From: Bacillota bacterium
GTDB lineage: Bacteria > Bacillota > Clostridia > Christensenellales > Aristaeellaceae
Direction of reading: 5' to 3'
Length of the DNA: 51,663 nt
NCBI GenBank assembly: GCA_023392515.1
Contig: JAEVYX010000014.1
Location: 1-51,663, forward strand
Shown here: positions 31,736 to 40,295 of the stretch, one piece after another
Layout: each line of letters begins with the position of its first letter
Position numbering within the stretch: position 1 is the first letter of the stretch
Notes under the pieces: model-generated
Database searches by the model: none
What the model saw: the letters and a program-made list of their open reading frames with translations, nothing else
Told to the model about the DNA's origin: nothing
Program-made: the position numbers and the translations under genes

Positions 31736-32797
31736 TTATTTGCCCTCCCCGCTTAGTTTTTGAATCTCCTCATATACTTCCCGCACAGAGGGGACCATGC
31801 CGCCGGTACGGCCATAGAATTCGACCGGCTTTTGTCCATTTACCGCGAGGCGCACATCCTCCACCATCTGGCCCATGCTCATTTCCACCGTCAAGAAGGC
31901 TTTGGCATGCTTTGCGGCGTCTGCAATCTCCTTTTCGGGGAAGGGCCAGAGGGTGATAGGCCGAATCAGCCCTACCTTGATCCCCGCGGCCCGGGCTTTG
32001 CGCATGGCGCTGCGGGCAACACGGGCAGTGGTGCCATAGGCGACGATCACATAATCGGCGTCGTCCACCATTTCCTTTTGCACCCGCACTTCGTTTTTGG
32101 ACATCTCGTCATACTTTTTCTGCAAGCGCTGGTTATGCTTTTCAAGGACTGCCGGGTCGATATACAGGCTGTTGATAATGGCCCTGGAATGGCCGGAACC
32201 GGCTGCCCAGGTCTTTTCCTGCAGGTCTTTGGCGGGGGTATAATCGGGCATCTGCACCGGCTCCATCATCTGCCCGATGAGGCCGTCTCCCATGACCAAT
32301 ACGGGGTTACGGTAGCGGTCGGCAATATCAAAGGCCAATTGGGTCAGTTCCACAGCCTCCTGTACGGAGGAGGGAGCCAACACCACCATGCGGTAATCCC
32401 CATGTCCGCCGCCCCTTGTGCTTTGAAAATAGTCGCTTTGGGAAGGCTGAATGGAACCCAGGCCGGGGCCGCCCCGGACCATATTCACAATTACGCAGGG
32501 AAGCTCGGCACCCACAATGTAGCTGATGCCTTCCTGCTTCAGGCTGATCCCTGGGCTGGAGGAGGAGGTCATAACCCTGGCTCCGGCGCCTGCTGCGCCG
32601 TAAACCATATTGATGGCCGCTACCTCGCTTTCAGCCTGCAAAAAGCAGCCTCCCTCCTTAGGGAGCCTTGCAGACATATATTCGGGAATTTGGTTTTGCG
32701 GGGTGATGGGGTAGCCGAAAAAATACCGGCAGCCCGCCTGAATGGCGGCTTCGGCGATCGCCTCATTGCCCTTCATCAACATCTTGTCCTGTGCCAC
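31736..32797 (-). CDS. vorB: 2-oxoacid:ferredoxin oxidoreductase, alpha subunit (VorB/KorA type)
   Basis: A 353-residue subunit combining the pyrimidine-binding domain and the following domain of the 2-oxoacid oxidoreductase family. It starts LMKGNEAIAEAAIQAGCRYFFGYPITPQ and has VMTSSSSPGISLKQEGISY with RGGPGLGSIQPSQSDY as the core motifs. Proteins of this length and sequence are commonly assigned as VorB, acting on 3-methyl-2-oxobutanoate and other branched-chain 2-oxoacids, though 2-oxoglutarate cannot be excluded. It follows the ferredoxin gene by 12 bases in the operon. Confidence 0.9.
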   Translation of the reverse strand: MAQDKMLMKGNEAIAEAAIQAGCRYFFGYPITPQNQIPEYMSARLPKEGGCFLQAESEVAAINMVYGAAGAGARVMTSSSSPGISLKQEGISYIVGAELPCVIVNMVRGGPGLGSIQPSQSDYFQSTRGGGHGDYRMVVLAPSSVQEAVELTQLAFDIADRYRNPVLVMGDGLIGQMMEPVQMPDYTPAKDLQEKTWAAGSGHSRAIINSLYIDPAVLEKHNQRLQKKYDEMSKNEVRVQKEMVDDADYVIVAYGTTARVARSAMRKARAAGIKVGLIRPITLWPFPEKEIADAAKHAKAFLTVEMSMGQMVEDVRLAVNGQKPVEFYGRTGGMVPSVREVYEEIQKLSGEGK

Positions 32798-32809
32798 TTC
32801 TACCGCCTC

Positions 32810-33016
32810 CTACTTTTCTACCGTGATTACGCAGTCAGGGCACATCCGTGCGCAAAAAGCGCAACCGATGCATTGCTCCTGGGCCGTGCATTCCGCGGGG
32901 TGATACCCGCGGGAATTGACTTCCTTTTTGGCCAGTGTCAGGATTTTGCGGGGGCATACATCCACGCATAGCCCGCAGCCCTTGCACTGCTCGGTCTGGA
33001 ATGTCACTTTCGCCAT
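32810..33016 (-). CDS. 4Fe-4S ferredoxin subunit of the 2-oxoacid oxidoreductase
   Basis: A 68-residue protein with two [4Fe-4S] cluster motifs. The first is CKGCGLCVDVCPRK (residues about 10-23) and the second CIGCAFCARMCPD (about 49-61). Between them is an insertion containing a further cysteine (AECTAQEQ). It is the first gene of the operon and would be the delta subunit that carries electrons out of the complex. The ATG follows GAAGGAGG on the minus strand. Confidence 0.93.
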   Translation of the reverse strand: MAKVTFQTEQCKGCGLCVDVCPRKILTLAKKEVNSRGYHPAECTAQEQCIGCAFCARMCPDCVITVEK

Positions 33017-33062
33017 GAGGTTCCGCCTCCTTCAATCACACCCGTAAGCAAGTGTTCCTTCT

Positions 33063-33090
33063 ATTATACTTGCGGAAAGTGGCTTGTCAA
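33063..33090 (-). promoter_or_regulatory. Promoter of the 2-oxoacid oxidoreductase operon
   Basis: Minus strand TTGACA (33090-33085) and TATAAT (33068-33063), both perfect, with a 16-base spacer. Confidence 0.8.
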
Positions 33091-33136
33091 CCGTGTATAT
33101 ATCGAATAATTGGTACAATTTATGTATAAATATGCG

Positions 33137-33180
33137 AAAAAAAGAAATCCGCCCAGGGGGAAGGGCCTTCCCGGGCGGAT
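33137..33180 (-). terminator. Terminator after the glycerol-3-phosphate dehydrogenase gene
   Basis: On the minus strand ATCCGCCC (33180-33173) pairs with GGGCGGAT (33154-33147), with further pairing of GGGAAGG and CCTTCCC inside, followed by TTTCTTTTTTT. Confidence 0.85.
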
Positions 33181-33189
33181 CTGCAGCGG

Positions 33190-34227
33190 CTAAAACTGCT
33201 CCACTTCAAATGCGGAAAAGGGGATGCCATCCGTCTTTTCTTCCCGCAAAAGCTTTCCCACGTGGTTAAGCAGTGGAAATTCATTCCGGTTTACAACCCC
33301 TCTTTGGGACAGCGCGTCCATGGCCCGTATGGTTCTTGTGGCAATGGATACGGATTCCAGGGTAATGCCGGACAACTCCTCCATGGCCTGTGAAAACGAA
33401 AGCCCCCGGCCCAGCAAGGTTCCCAGCTTTCTTGTACGCCCGCCGAAAATGGTAACGTATAAATCCCCCGCGGCGTAGACGATGTTTTCGGGCTTTCCGC
33501 CTACCAGCTGCAGCATTTTTCCCATTTCCCGAACGCTTTGCCCAAAAAGCGCCGCCTGGGTGTTGTATGCCTGCACACAGCCTATGCCTCTTTCCTTCTC
33601 CACCATACCAATGGCCAGGGAAACACCCAGCGCATACGCGTTTTTCATGGCGACGGCGCATTCCACACCCACTACATCGGTGGAAAGGCTGATGTGGTAA
33701 TAGCTTGTTTCCAGCATATCCTTGAGCGTGCGCAGCAAAGCGGGATCGTCTCCACAGAAGGTGACGGCGCTGTGGTTGCGGTCCGCCAACTCATAGCTGG
33801 TGCAAGGCCCGCCGATGGCGTTAAAGGACAGTTTCTTGTCCGTCCTTTGCTTATAAACCTCAGGAAACGTGAGCAGCGTTCCGTCGGGTAAATCCAATAA
33901 TCCCTTGGTAACGGATAAAATCGGCAGGCTTTCTGGAATCAGGGGCAGCACAAATTCGGCAAACCAATCCACTCCAAAGCTGCTGACGCCGCCGATCACA
34001 AGGTCGGCACCTTCCAGGGCTTCTTTTATGTCTTCAATCTGATAATACTGTACGCTGTCGGGAAGCTTGCGCTGCATGGTCTTGTGCTCATGATGGGTGC
34101 GGGCATAATCGATCAGTTCCCGGTCCAGGGGCGTACCCACGATGCGGACAGCGTGCCCGTTGTCCGCGGCGGGAATACTCAGGGCTGATCCCATCATGCC
34201 GGCCCCGATGATGGTTATGGTTTTCAT
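33190..34227 (-). CDS. NAD(P)H-dependent glycerol-3-phosphate dehydrogenase (GpsA-like)
   Basis: A 345-residue dehydrogenase with an N-terminal Rossmann motif GAGMMGSA (residues 8-15). The two-domain pattern of the GpsA family follows: SVTKGLLDLPDG near 115, the catalytic-lysine region AVAMKNAYALGVSLAIGM near 205, and YVTIFGGRTRKLGTLLG near 270. GpsA reduces dihydroxyacetone phosphate to sn-glycerol 3-phosphate for lipid synthesis. It differs from canonical GpsA in detail (GVSSFGVDWF instead of the usual PS.A region), so another 2-keto or sugar phosphate substrate is possible. The frame extends far upstream, but ATG 34227 has AAAGG about 9 bases before it. Confidence 0.85.
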   Translation of the reverse strand: MKTITIIGAGMMGSALSIPAADNGHAVRIVGTPLDRELIDYARTHHEHKTMQRKLPDSVQYYQIEDIKEALEGADLVIGGVSSFGVDWFAEFVLPLIPESLPILSVTKGLLDLPDGTLLTFPEVYKQRTDKKLSFNAIGGPCTSYELADRNHSAVTFCGDDPALLRTLKDMLETSYYHISLSTDVVGVECAVAMKNAYALGVSLAIGMVEKERGIGCVQAYNTQAALFGQSVREMGKMLQLVGGKPENIVYAAGDLYVTIFGGRTRKLGTLLGRGLSFSQAMEELSGITLESVSIATRTIRAMDALSQRGVVNRNEFPLLNHVGKLLREEKTDGIPFSAFEVEQF

Positions 34228-34297
34228 GGCTGTCATCCTTTCCAATCGGCTGCGATAACGGACGGATTTTTCAAACCTGTTTCCTTCCGCCCAAGCT

Positions 34298-34326
34298 ATC
34301 ATACAATCAGGCGGATCCTTTGTAAA
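34298..34326 (-). promoter_or_regulatory. Promoter of the glycerol-3-phosphate dehydrogenase gene
   Basis: Minus strand TTTACA (34326-34321), 17-base spacer, TATGAT (34303-34298). Confidence 0.65.
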
Positions 34327-34339
34327 GCGGTTCGTTTGG

Positions 34340-35116
34340 TCACGACCCTGTTGATTTATATCTTCTAAGCCCAAACCTCCATAGAAACCAGCTCGGTATG
34401 ATGAAAAGCAAGCCCAGCAATGGAGACAGCATATACAGCACGCTGGAATTCCTGTCAAGCAGGTATAGAAGCGGGTAATACTGAAACAGTGCCAGCGGCA
34501 CGACATACGTAAGAAATTTCAATACTTCCTTGCCGTACACTGAAAAGGGATACCGCCCGAATTCTCTGCCTCCGTCTGTCAAAACATTCATAAACTCCAA
34601 ACCCTCCAACGTAAAAAAGGATAAGGCGGCGTATATCAAAAACAGGCAAAAGAAGATGATGCATCCACAGGATACCATCAAAAAGAGCGTCAAAACTTTA
34701 TCCCAGGTCCAGGCAACACCGCTTGCAGGTATTGCATAACAAAAAACGATCACGGCCTGCAAAAGCCGCCCGATGCGGGAAAACTCCATTTTGGCGGACA
34801 ATACAAGAAATATTTCCTGCCTTGGGCGGACAAGCACCCTGTCAAATTCTCCGTTGCTGATCATCTGCGGGAAAACGTCAAAACCCCTGCCAAAGCATTC
34901 AGCAAGGGAAAATGCCATCAGCACCGTTGCAAAACATAAAAGCACCTGTGCAAAGTGAAACCCCTCCACCTCATGAAAGCGGGCAAACATGAAATAGACG
35001 CCCAGCAGTGCGGTGAATGATACTAAAAACTGTCCGACTGCCGATAAGAAAAAAGAAACTTTGTATTGCATCTGGCTTTTCAAATGCATGGCAAAAAACT
35101 TCAAATACAGTCCCAT
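34340..35116 (-). CDS. ABC-2 type transporter permease (COG3694-like)
   Basis: A 258-residue integral membrane protein with about six hydrophobic segments. The pattern resembles the uncharacterised ABC-2 permease family COG3694, whose members are encoded with a COG4586 ATPase and a COG4587 permease. Typical segments are SNGEFDRVLVRP near residue 90, as in this family, and a late VPLALFQYYPLLYLL. ATG 35116 follows GGGAGGG and leaves a 1-base gap after the second permease gene. It is the last gene of a three-gene exporter operon. The exported substrate is unknown. Confidence 0.8.
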   Translation of the reverse strand: MGLYLKFFAMHLKSQMQYKVSFFLSAVGQFLVSFTALLGVYFMFARFHEVEGFHFAQVLLCFATVLMAFSLAECFGRGFDVFPQMISNGEFDRVLVRPRQEIFLVLSAKMEFSRIGRLLQAVIVFCYAIPASGVAWTWDKVLTLFLMVSCGCIIFFCLFLIYAALSFFTLEGLEFMNVLTDGGREFGRYPFSVYGKEVLKFLTYVVPLALFQYYPLLYLLDRNSSVLYMLSPLLGLLFIIPSWFLWRFGLRRYKSTGS

Positions 35117-35117
35117 A

Positions 35118-35921
35118 TCACCCTCCCTGGACAATGACTTTTTTCAGCGCGTTTTTCATCATCAGCCTGCCGATACCTATAAGTATGAGCAGCCAAAATA
35201 CTTGTAAACCGATCCCCCGGGCTGCATCCATGCCTGCAATGTTCCCGCTGTATATTCTAAGCGGCATGTTCTGCATGGCGGCAAAGGGCGTAAGCTCGGC
35301 CACCGCTTGAAAGGCCGGCGGGAAAAATGGCAGCGGTACGACCGCTCCCGCCATAAAATCCGCCAGCACGGCCGAGATCAGCCTAACACCCATAGGCGAC
35401 AGCGTGTAAAATGTTGATATGTAGACAAGCATGCTGAACGCGACAACAACACAAAGGCTCAGCGCTGCAGAAAAGATAAACAAAAGAAGTTGACCGGCAC
35501 TTTGGGGCAGTGCCATTCGAAGGGGCTCCGGTACGATGAATGCCACCAAGAGGATGGGAAAGCACCTTAGGACGGCCTTGGACAACCTGTTTGCAATTGA
35601 CTGGCAAAACCAGCGGCTGTATAAATCTATAGGTCGCGCAAGCTCGTAGGCAATCCCTCCGCTTGTAATGGAGGCGAATATCTCCCCTTCAAAGAACCAG
35701 ACCATAAACAGCGCCAGAAACGCCTGCTGTATCCATATATATGAAACCGTTTGGGAAAGCTCCATGGGAAACATGGCAGGGTTTGCCCTATAGAATGCTG
35801 AAAAGGCCAGCAGTTCCATAAAGCCCCATGCAAATTGCGTGGCCATGCCTGCGACTGCCGCCGCCCGGTATTGAAGGCTGTTTATAAAGCGTATTCTGAT
35901 AATGGCGGCATATTTTTTCAT
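35118..35921 (-). CDS. ABC-2 type transporter permease (COG4587-like)
   Basis: A 267-residue membrane protein with six predicted hydrophobic segments, partner of the neighbouring permease. SGGIAYELARPIDLYSRWF near residue 95 is the counterpart of the NGEFDRVLVRP segment in the other permease, and both fit a cytoplasmic loop of the family. The C-terminus ends in basic residues. The start ATG overlaps the ATPase stop codon by four bases, so translation is coupled. Confidence 0.82.
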   Translation of the reverse strand: MKKYAAIIRIRFINSLQYRAAAVAGMATQFAWGFMELLAFSAFYRANPAMFPMELSQTVSYIWIQQAFLALFMVWFFEGEIFASITSGGIAYELARPIDLYSRWFCQSIANRLSKAVLRCFPILLVAFIVPEPLRMALPQSAGQLLLFIFSAALSLCVVVAFSMLVYISTFYTLSPMGVRLISAVLADFMAGAVVPLPFFPPAFQAVAELTPFAAMQNMPLRIYSGNIAGMDAARGIGLQVFWLLILIGIGRLMMKNALKKVIVQGG

Positions 35922-36892
35922 ATGCGGTACTCCTTGTAAAGCCCCGCAACCATTTCTTCGGCGCTGATCCTCGAAACCGAAATGTCAGTCACCTCCACTT
36001 GTGCCGACAGGTGAGCAATTGCATTTGATACGGAGCATACCAGCGGGTCAAGCTCAATGATCAACCTTCCTTCCCGCTGCTCGGCTGCGTTCATTCCGGC
36101 ACAAAAGCTTGAAACTTCACCATTGTATTCTATAATCATCTTTTTCTTTTTGGATGAGTGCTTTTTCAGCTCCTGCAAACTTCCGTCGAGCAGTATTCGG
36201 CCCTTGCCGATCAGCAAAATCCGCTCCGTCAATGCTTCAATGTCCTGCATGTCGTGGGTTGTCAGAATGACGGTCGTGCCCCGCTCTTTATTGAGCCTTT
36301 TAATGAACCGCCGAACAGCGATTTTCGATACGGCGTCCAGTCCAATAGTTGGCTCATCCAGAAAGAGTGTTTTGGGGCTGTGTATGAGTGACGCAGCCAG
36401 TTCGCACCGCATGCGCTGACCAAGGCTTAGGCTTCTCGTCGGCGTTTTCAGCAGTTCCGTCAGGCCAAGCAGTGCTGTAAGCTCATCAAGATTATGCTTG
36501 TATTCGGCTTTATTCACCTTGTAAATATCGCGGATCAATTCAAAGCTGTCGCATACGGGCACATCCCACCACAATTGACTGCGCTGGCCGAAAACAACGC
36601 CAATATTTCTGGCATGCTCCATTCGATCGCGCCAAGGGGTGCGTCCGTCAATCTCACAGATGCCGTTGTCCGGCGTTAAAACGCCGCACGTGATTTTGAT
36701 GGTGGTGCTTTTTCCCGCGCCGTTTGGCCCGATGTAGCCAACCATTTCACCATCGCCTATGGTAAAGCTCACATCTTGAAGCGCATGAACAGTTTCATAT
36801 TCCCGTGAGAAAAGTGATTTGCAGGCCTGCCCAAAACCAGGTTTTCGCTTAGCTACCCGAAATGTTTTGTTGACATTTAGAAGCTTTATCAT
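35918..36892 (-). CDS. ABC transporter ATP-binding protein (COG4586-like exporter ATPase)
   Basis: A 324-residue ATPase with Walker A GPNGAGKST near residue 55, Q-loop region VFGQRSQLWWD, signature LSLGQRMRCELAAS and Walker B TLFLDEPTIGLDA. The H-loop is in TTHDMQDIEAL. The insertion between the first strand and Walker A (KRKPGFGQACKSLFSREYE) and the QLWWD segment are characteristic of the COG4586 group. The frame is open upstream to 37000, but ATG 36892 has AGAGGGAT just ahead and starts the conserved IKLLNVNKTF. It drives the two permeases downstream. Substrate unknown. Confidence 0.92.
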   Translation of the reverse strand: MIKLLNVNKTFRVAKRKPGFGQACKSLFSREYETVHALQDVSFTIGDGEMVGYIGPNGAGKSTTIKITCGVLTPDNGICEIDGRTPWRDRMEHARNIGVVFGQRSQLWWDVPVCDSFELIRDIYKVNKAEYKHNLDELTALLGLTELLKTPTRSLSLGQRMRCELAASLIHSPKTLFLDEPTIGLDAVSKIAVRRFIKRLNKERGTTVILTTHDMQDIEALTERILLIGKGRILLDGSLQELKKHSSKKKKMIIEYNGEVSSFCAGMNAAEQREGRLIIELDPLVCSVSNAIAHLSAQVEVTDISVSRISAEEMVAGLYKEYRI

Positions 36893-36950
36893 CGTATCCC
36901 TCTGTATATCTGGCCGATACTGACTGACTTTCAAACTGACGCATCCAAAT

Positions 36951-36959
36951 ATTATAGCA
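36951..36959 (-). promoter_or_regulatory. Extended -10 promoter of the ABC-2 exporter operon
   Basis: Minus strand TGCTATAAT (36959-36951) is a perfect extended -10. The -35 region 17 bases upstream (TTTCTA) is weak, as expected for this class. Confidence 0.6.
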
Positions 36960-37044
36960 CACCAAGGCAAGAATAGAAAGATTTTTATACATTTAAACAA
37001 TTCGCTGTGCCTGCCTGTATTTATAAGATGCCTATACGTATGCT

Positions 37045-37539
37045 TTATTCTTGAGTGGTTGGATTTGCGGATTGCTGGAATGCTTGCAATTGGGATTTTG
37101 ATTCAGAATTCTTTTCGAAAAAAGCAAGCAGGGTATTGATAAGCGCAACGGTTTCATCGCTTATGACATGCTCAATGAGTTCCGCTTCCGCCAGCAATTC
37201 TTTTCTGCCGATCAAATGCAAAAACCGCTCCACGGTTTCGTGCCGGTACAGCAAGTAAGCCCCTGTGCTTCTCCCCTTTTCGGTCAGGAGTATGATTTCG
37301 TATTTGTCGCATTCAACAAAGCCTTTCTCCGCCAGCTTCACAACCATTTTTGATGCGGAGGAAGGCCGCACATGCAGGGATTCGGACACCCTTCCGATTC
37401 GCGTATAGTGGTTTTGCATACAAAGCCGGTATACCATTTCCAGATAATCCTCCATGGCCGGCGTCAGAGAATCCTGATTGCTTTTCATCAGCTCATACCC
37501 GCGAACGGTATGGAATTCTGTATTGCTCTCATGATCCAT
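37045..37539 (-). CDS. DtxR/MntR-family metal-dependent regulator
   Basis: A 164-residue winged-helix regulator. MEDYLEMVYRL opens the conserved region, IGRVSESLHVRPSSASKMVVKLAEKGFVE is the helix-turn-helix, and the dimerisation domain has HETVERFLHLIG and AEAELIEHVIS with candidate metal ligands. It has no C-terminal SH3-like domain, as in MntR. ATG 37539 follows GGAGGAAA with about 10-base spacing; an in-frame ATG 18 codons later would remove an unusual N-terminal extension (MDHESNTEF...). It is transcribed away from feoAB and lies upstream of the ABC-2 exporter operon on the same strand. Control of iron or manganese genes nearby is inference. Confidence 0.88.
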   Translation of the reverse strand: MDHESNTEFHTVRGYELMKSNQDSLTPAMEDYLEMVYRLCMQNHYTRIGRVSESLHVRPSSASKMVVKLAEKGFVECDKYEIILLTEKGRSTGAYLLYRHETVERFLHLIGRKELLAEAELIEHVISDETVALINTLLAFFEKNSESKSQLQAFQQSANPTTQE

Positions 37540-37666
37540 TTCACATTTCCTCCGCTCACAGGCTTATTACAGCGTATTCGCAATCCTTGCTGTGTAATGC
37601 CTAACGGCAAGCATTTATCCCTCGGGCAAATGGCATTTCGCACACATTTGCACGGGAGCCATATAG

Positions 37667-37687
37667 TTAGCTTAGGGAAAGATTAGG
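37667..37687 (+). promoter_or_regulatory. Possible DtxR-type operator half-sites before feoA
   Basis: TTAGCTTAG (37667-37675) and TTAGG (37683-37687) resemble half-sites of the DtxR consensus TTAGGTTAGCCTAACCTAA. They lie between the divergent regulator and feoA genes. The match is partial and not a clean palindrome. Confidence 0.25.
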
Positions 37688-37725
37688 TCCCATGGCGAAT
37701 GCAATCAAACAGGGAGGAAATATAG

Positions 37726-38013
37726 ATGGAAAACAGTACAATTCCCCTGCATGACCTGCGTGTGGGGGAAAAAGCGAGGGTTTTGTCTCTTGCGGCCGAT
37801 GGCGCGGTCAGAAGGCGCATATTGGATCTTGGCGTGATTGAAGGAACGGAGATCGCATCCCTTTATAAAAGCCCATCAGGCAATCCCGCCGCTTATTTGA
37901 TACGGGGCGCGGTTATTGCTTTGAGATCGGATATTACCAGTGGCATTATGGTTGCAAAATGCACAAACAGCCGGATGGAGCCTGTGCTCCTTCAGGCTGC
38001 GTATGTCCGGTAA
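37726..38013 (+). CDS. feoA: FeoA family ferrous iron transport protein
   Basis: A 95-residue cytosolic SH3-like protein. The family pattern is plain: PLHDLRVGEKARVLSL, then RRRILDLGVIEGTEIASLYKSPSGNPAAYLIRGAVIALR. FeoA assists the membrane permease FeoB, probably by binding its cytosolic part. The ATG follows GGGAGG. It is 40 bases ahead of feoB and certainly in the same operon, divergent from the DtxR-family regulator. Confidence 0.95.
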   Translation: MENSTIPLHDLRVGEKARVLSLAADGAVRRRILDLGVIEGTEIASLYKSPSGNPAAYLIRGAVIALRSDITSGIMVAKCTNSRMEPVLLQAAYVR

Positions 38014-38053
38014 CGCAGCGTTCGCCGGCATATAAAGTTTGGAGGCGTATGGC

Positions 38054-40201
38054 ATGAGCGTTCCGCCTGCTTCACAGAAGACATGCATACCCGATCATTA
38101 TGGCATCCATCCGCAAGATGCTTTGGAATATGTGGTTGCGCTGGCAGGAAACCCGAATGTGGGAAAAAGCACGGTATTCAATGCCCTTACCGGGCTTAGG
38201 CAGCACACGGGAAACTGGCCGGGAAAAACCGTGACCAACGCCCAGGGAAAATACCGCCATCAGGGTGGCAACTTTCTTTTGGTGGACTTACCAGGCACAT
38301 ATTCATTGATGGCCAACTCCCAGGAGGAGGAGGTAGCAAGGAATTTTATCTGCTTTTCAAGGCCGGATGTGGCAGTGGTGGTAGCCGACGCTACAAGCCT
38401 TGAACGAAACTTGAATCTGGTGCTTCAGGTAATGGAGATAACGGAAAAAACGGTGCTTTGTGTCAATTTGATGGACGAAGCCAAGAAGAAGAAAATCAAT
38501 GTGGATTTGTCTCTTTTGTCAAAAATACTGGGGATTCCGGTGATCGGCGCCAGTGCCAGGAGCGGCATTGGCCTGGCGGAATTAATGGATGCCGTATCCG
38601 GCATGGCAAAAAATGAGCTTGTCTCCGCACCTTTGCGCCTTGCGTACCGCACAGAGGTGGAAAATGCCATTTCCCTGCTTGAGCCGGCCCTGGCCCCCGC
38701 GCTGCGGGGGAGCGTCAGCAGCCGCTGGGTGGCTTTGCGCCTTCTGGAAAGGGAAGAAAGCGTGTTGCACGCTTTGCGGGAAACCTTGGGGTATGATATC
38801 GGCGAGGACAAAATTGTCGCAGGCCTTTTGAAAGAGGCTGGGCAGCTGCTTGAGGCACATGGAATTTCCTGCGAAATCCTGAGGGATGAAATCACGACCC
38901 GGATTGTAAAACGCTGTGAGGAAATCGCGCAGGAGGCCGTCACTTTTGAAAACAAGCAATATCAAAGCCGTGACCGTAAAATTGATCGGGTCTTGACATC
39001 CGGGCTGACGGGCATCCCCATTATGATCCTGCTCTTGTTTTTCATATTCTGGCTTACCATTTCGGGGGCGAACGCTCCTTCCGCCATTCTGTCGGAAGGC
39101 CTGTTTTCACTCATCCCCACACTCAAGGCTTTTTTGGCGCAGCTATCCCTGCCGGGGAATATCATAGAGCTGCTGGTGGAGGGCATGTACAAAACATTGG
39201 CTTGGGTTGTTTCGGTGATGCTGCCACCCATGGCCATCTTTTTCCCATTGTTTACCCTGCTGGAAGACTTGGGCTACCTTCCCAGAGTGGCATTCAACCT
39301 GGACCATTTTTTTCAAAAGGCCGGCGCCCACGGCAAGCAGGCATTGACCATATGCATGGGTTTTGGCTGCAACGCCTGCGGCGTTACCGGCTGCCGCATC
39401 ATTGATTCGCCCCGGGAGCGGCTGATTGCCATCCTGACCAACAATTTTGTCCCCTGTAATGGGCGTTTTCCCACACTGATTGCGGTTATCACCATGTTTT
39501 TTGCAGGCGCCGCCGGGGGTTTTTCCGCTTCCATTACTTCAACCCTGATGCTGACGGGCGTGATTGTGCTGGGTATTTCCATAACGCTCTTCATATCGAA
39601 ACTTTTGTCCAAAACCCTTCTGAGAGGCGTTCCTTCTTCATTTCAGTTGGAACTGCCCCCCTATCGCAGGCCGCAGATCGGCAAAGTCATTCTGCGCTCC
39701 ATCCTGGACAGGACGCTTTTTGTGCTGGGCAGGGCCGTGAGCGTTGCCGCACCGGCAGGTCTTGTCATTTGGCTGCTTGCCAATATCCAAATCGAAAGCA
39801 TCAGCGTCCTTGCCCGCTGCGCCGCATTTCTGGACCCCTTTGCACAGTTGATGGGCCTGGACGGGTATATCCTGATGGCGTTTATCCTGGGCTTTCCCGC
39901 AAACGAGGTGGTGATTCCCATACTGATCATGAGCTATATGGCAGCTGGCTCCCTGATGGAATTTGAAAGCTTATCCCAATTGCAGGCGCTGCTTGCAAGC
40001 CATGGCTGGACTTTTTTGACGGCTGTTTGCGTGATGCTGTTCTCTCTTCTGCACTGGCCCTGCGCCACAACCTTGTGGACCATACGCAAAGAGACGCTCA
40101 GCATGAAGTGGACGCTTGCGGCCTTTGCCATTCCAACGCTTACCGGGATGATTCTTTGTATGTTGGTGGCAAATACTGTCCGTCTTCTGGGGCTTGTATA
40201 G
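38054..40201 (+). CDS. feoB: Ferrous iron transport protein B
   Basis: A 715-residue Fe(II) transporter. The N-terminal G domain has GNPNVGKST (G1, near residue 36), switch I with HTGNWPGKTV, DLPGTYSL (G3) and NLMDEAKKK (G4). A helical spacer domain follows to about 310. The membrane part carries the two Gate domains and the cysteine segment GFGCNACGVTGCR near 440, with NNFVPCNGRFPT shortly after, both implicated in metal passage. The start at 38054 follows GGAGG with 8-base spacing; the frame is open to a TTG at 38039 that overlaps that site. It follows feoA by 40 bases. Confidence 0.97.
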   Translation: MSVPPASQKTCIPDHYGIHPQDALEYVVALAGNPNVGKSTVFNALTGLRQHTGNWPGKTVTNAQGKYRHQGGNFLLVDLPGTYSLMANSQEEEVARNFICFSRPDVAVVVADATSLERNLNLVLQVMEITEKTVLCVNLMDEAKKKKINVDLSLLSKILGIPVIGASARSGIGLAELMDAVSGMAKNELVSAPLRLAYRTEVENAISLLEPALAPALRGSVSSRWVALRLLEREESVLHALRETLGYDIGEDKIVAGLLKEAGQLLEAHGISCEILRDEITTRIVKRCEEIAQEAVTFENKQYQSRDRKIDRVLTSGLTGIPIMILLLFFIFWLTISGANAPSAILSEGLFSLIPTLKAFLAQLSLPGNIIELLVEGMYKTLAWVVSVMLPPMAIFFPLFTLLEDLGYLPRVAFNLDHFFQKAGAHGKQALTICMGFGCNACGVTGCRIIDSPRERLIAILTNNFVPCNGRFPTLIAVITMFFAGAAGGFSASITSTLMLTGVIVLGISITLFISKLLSKTLLRGVPSSFQLELPPYRRPQIGKVILRSILDRTLFVLGRAVSVAAPAGLVIWLLANIQIESISVLARCAAFLDPFAQLMGLDGYILMAFILGFPANEVVIPILIMSYMAAGSLMEFESLSQLQALLASHGWTFLTAVCVMLFSLLHWPCATTLWTIRKETLSMKWTLAAFAIPTLTGMILCMLVANTVRLLGLV

Positions 40202-40295
40202 CGCGGCTGCCATACAGATTTCACCTGAACGTCATATTCCCATCAATTTTCCGGGATATAATCCTTCCGAATAGATCAACACGGGAGGTGTTTTG

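Noticed and set aside
31760..32971. 403-codon plus-strand open frame over the oxidoreductase alpha and ferredoxin genes
   Set aside because: The opposite strand encodes well-known VorB-like and ferredoxin proteins with cluster-binding cysteines. The plus-strand frame has no family resemblance.
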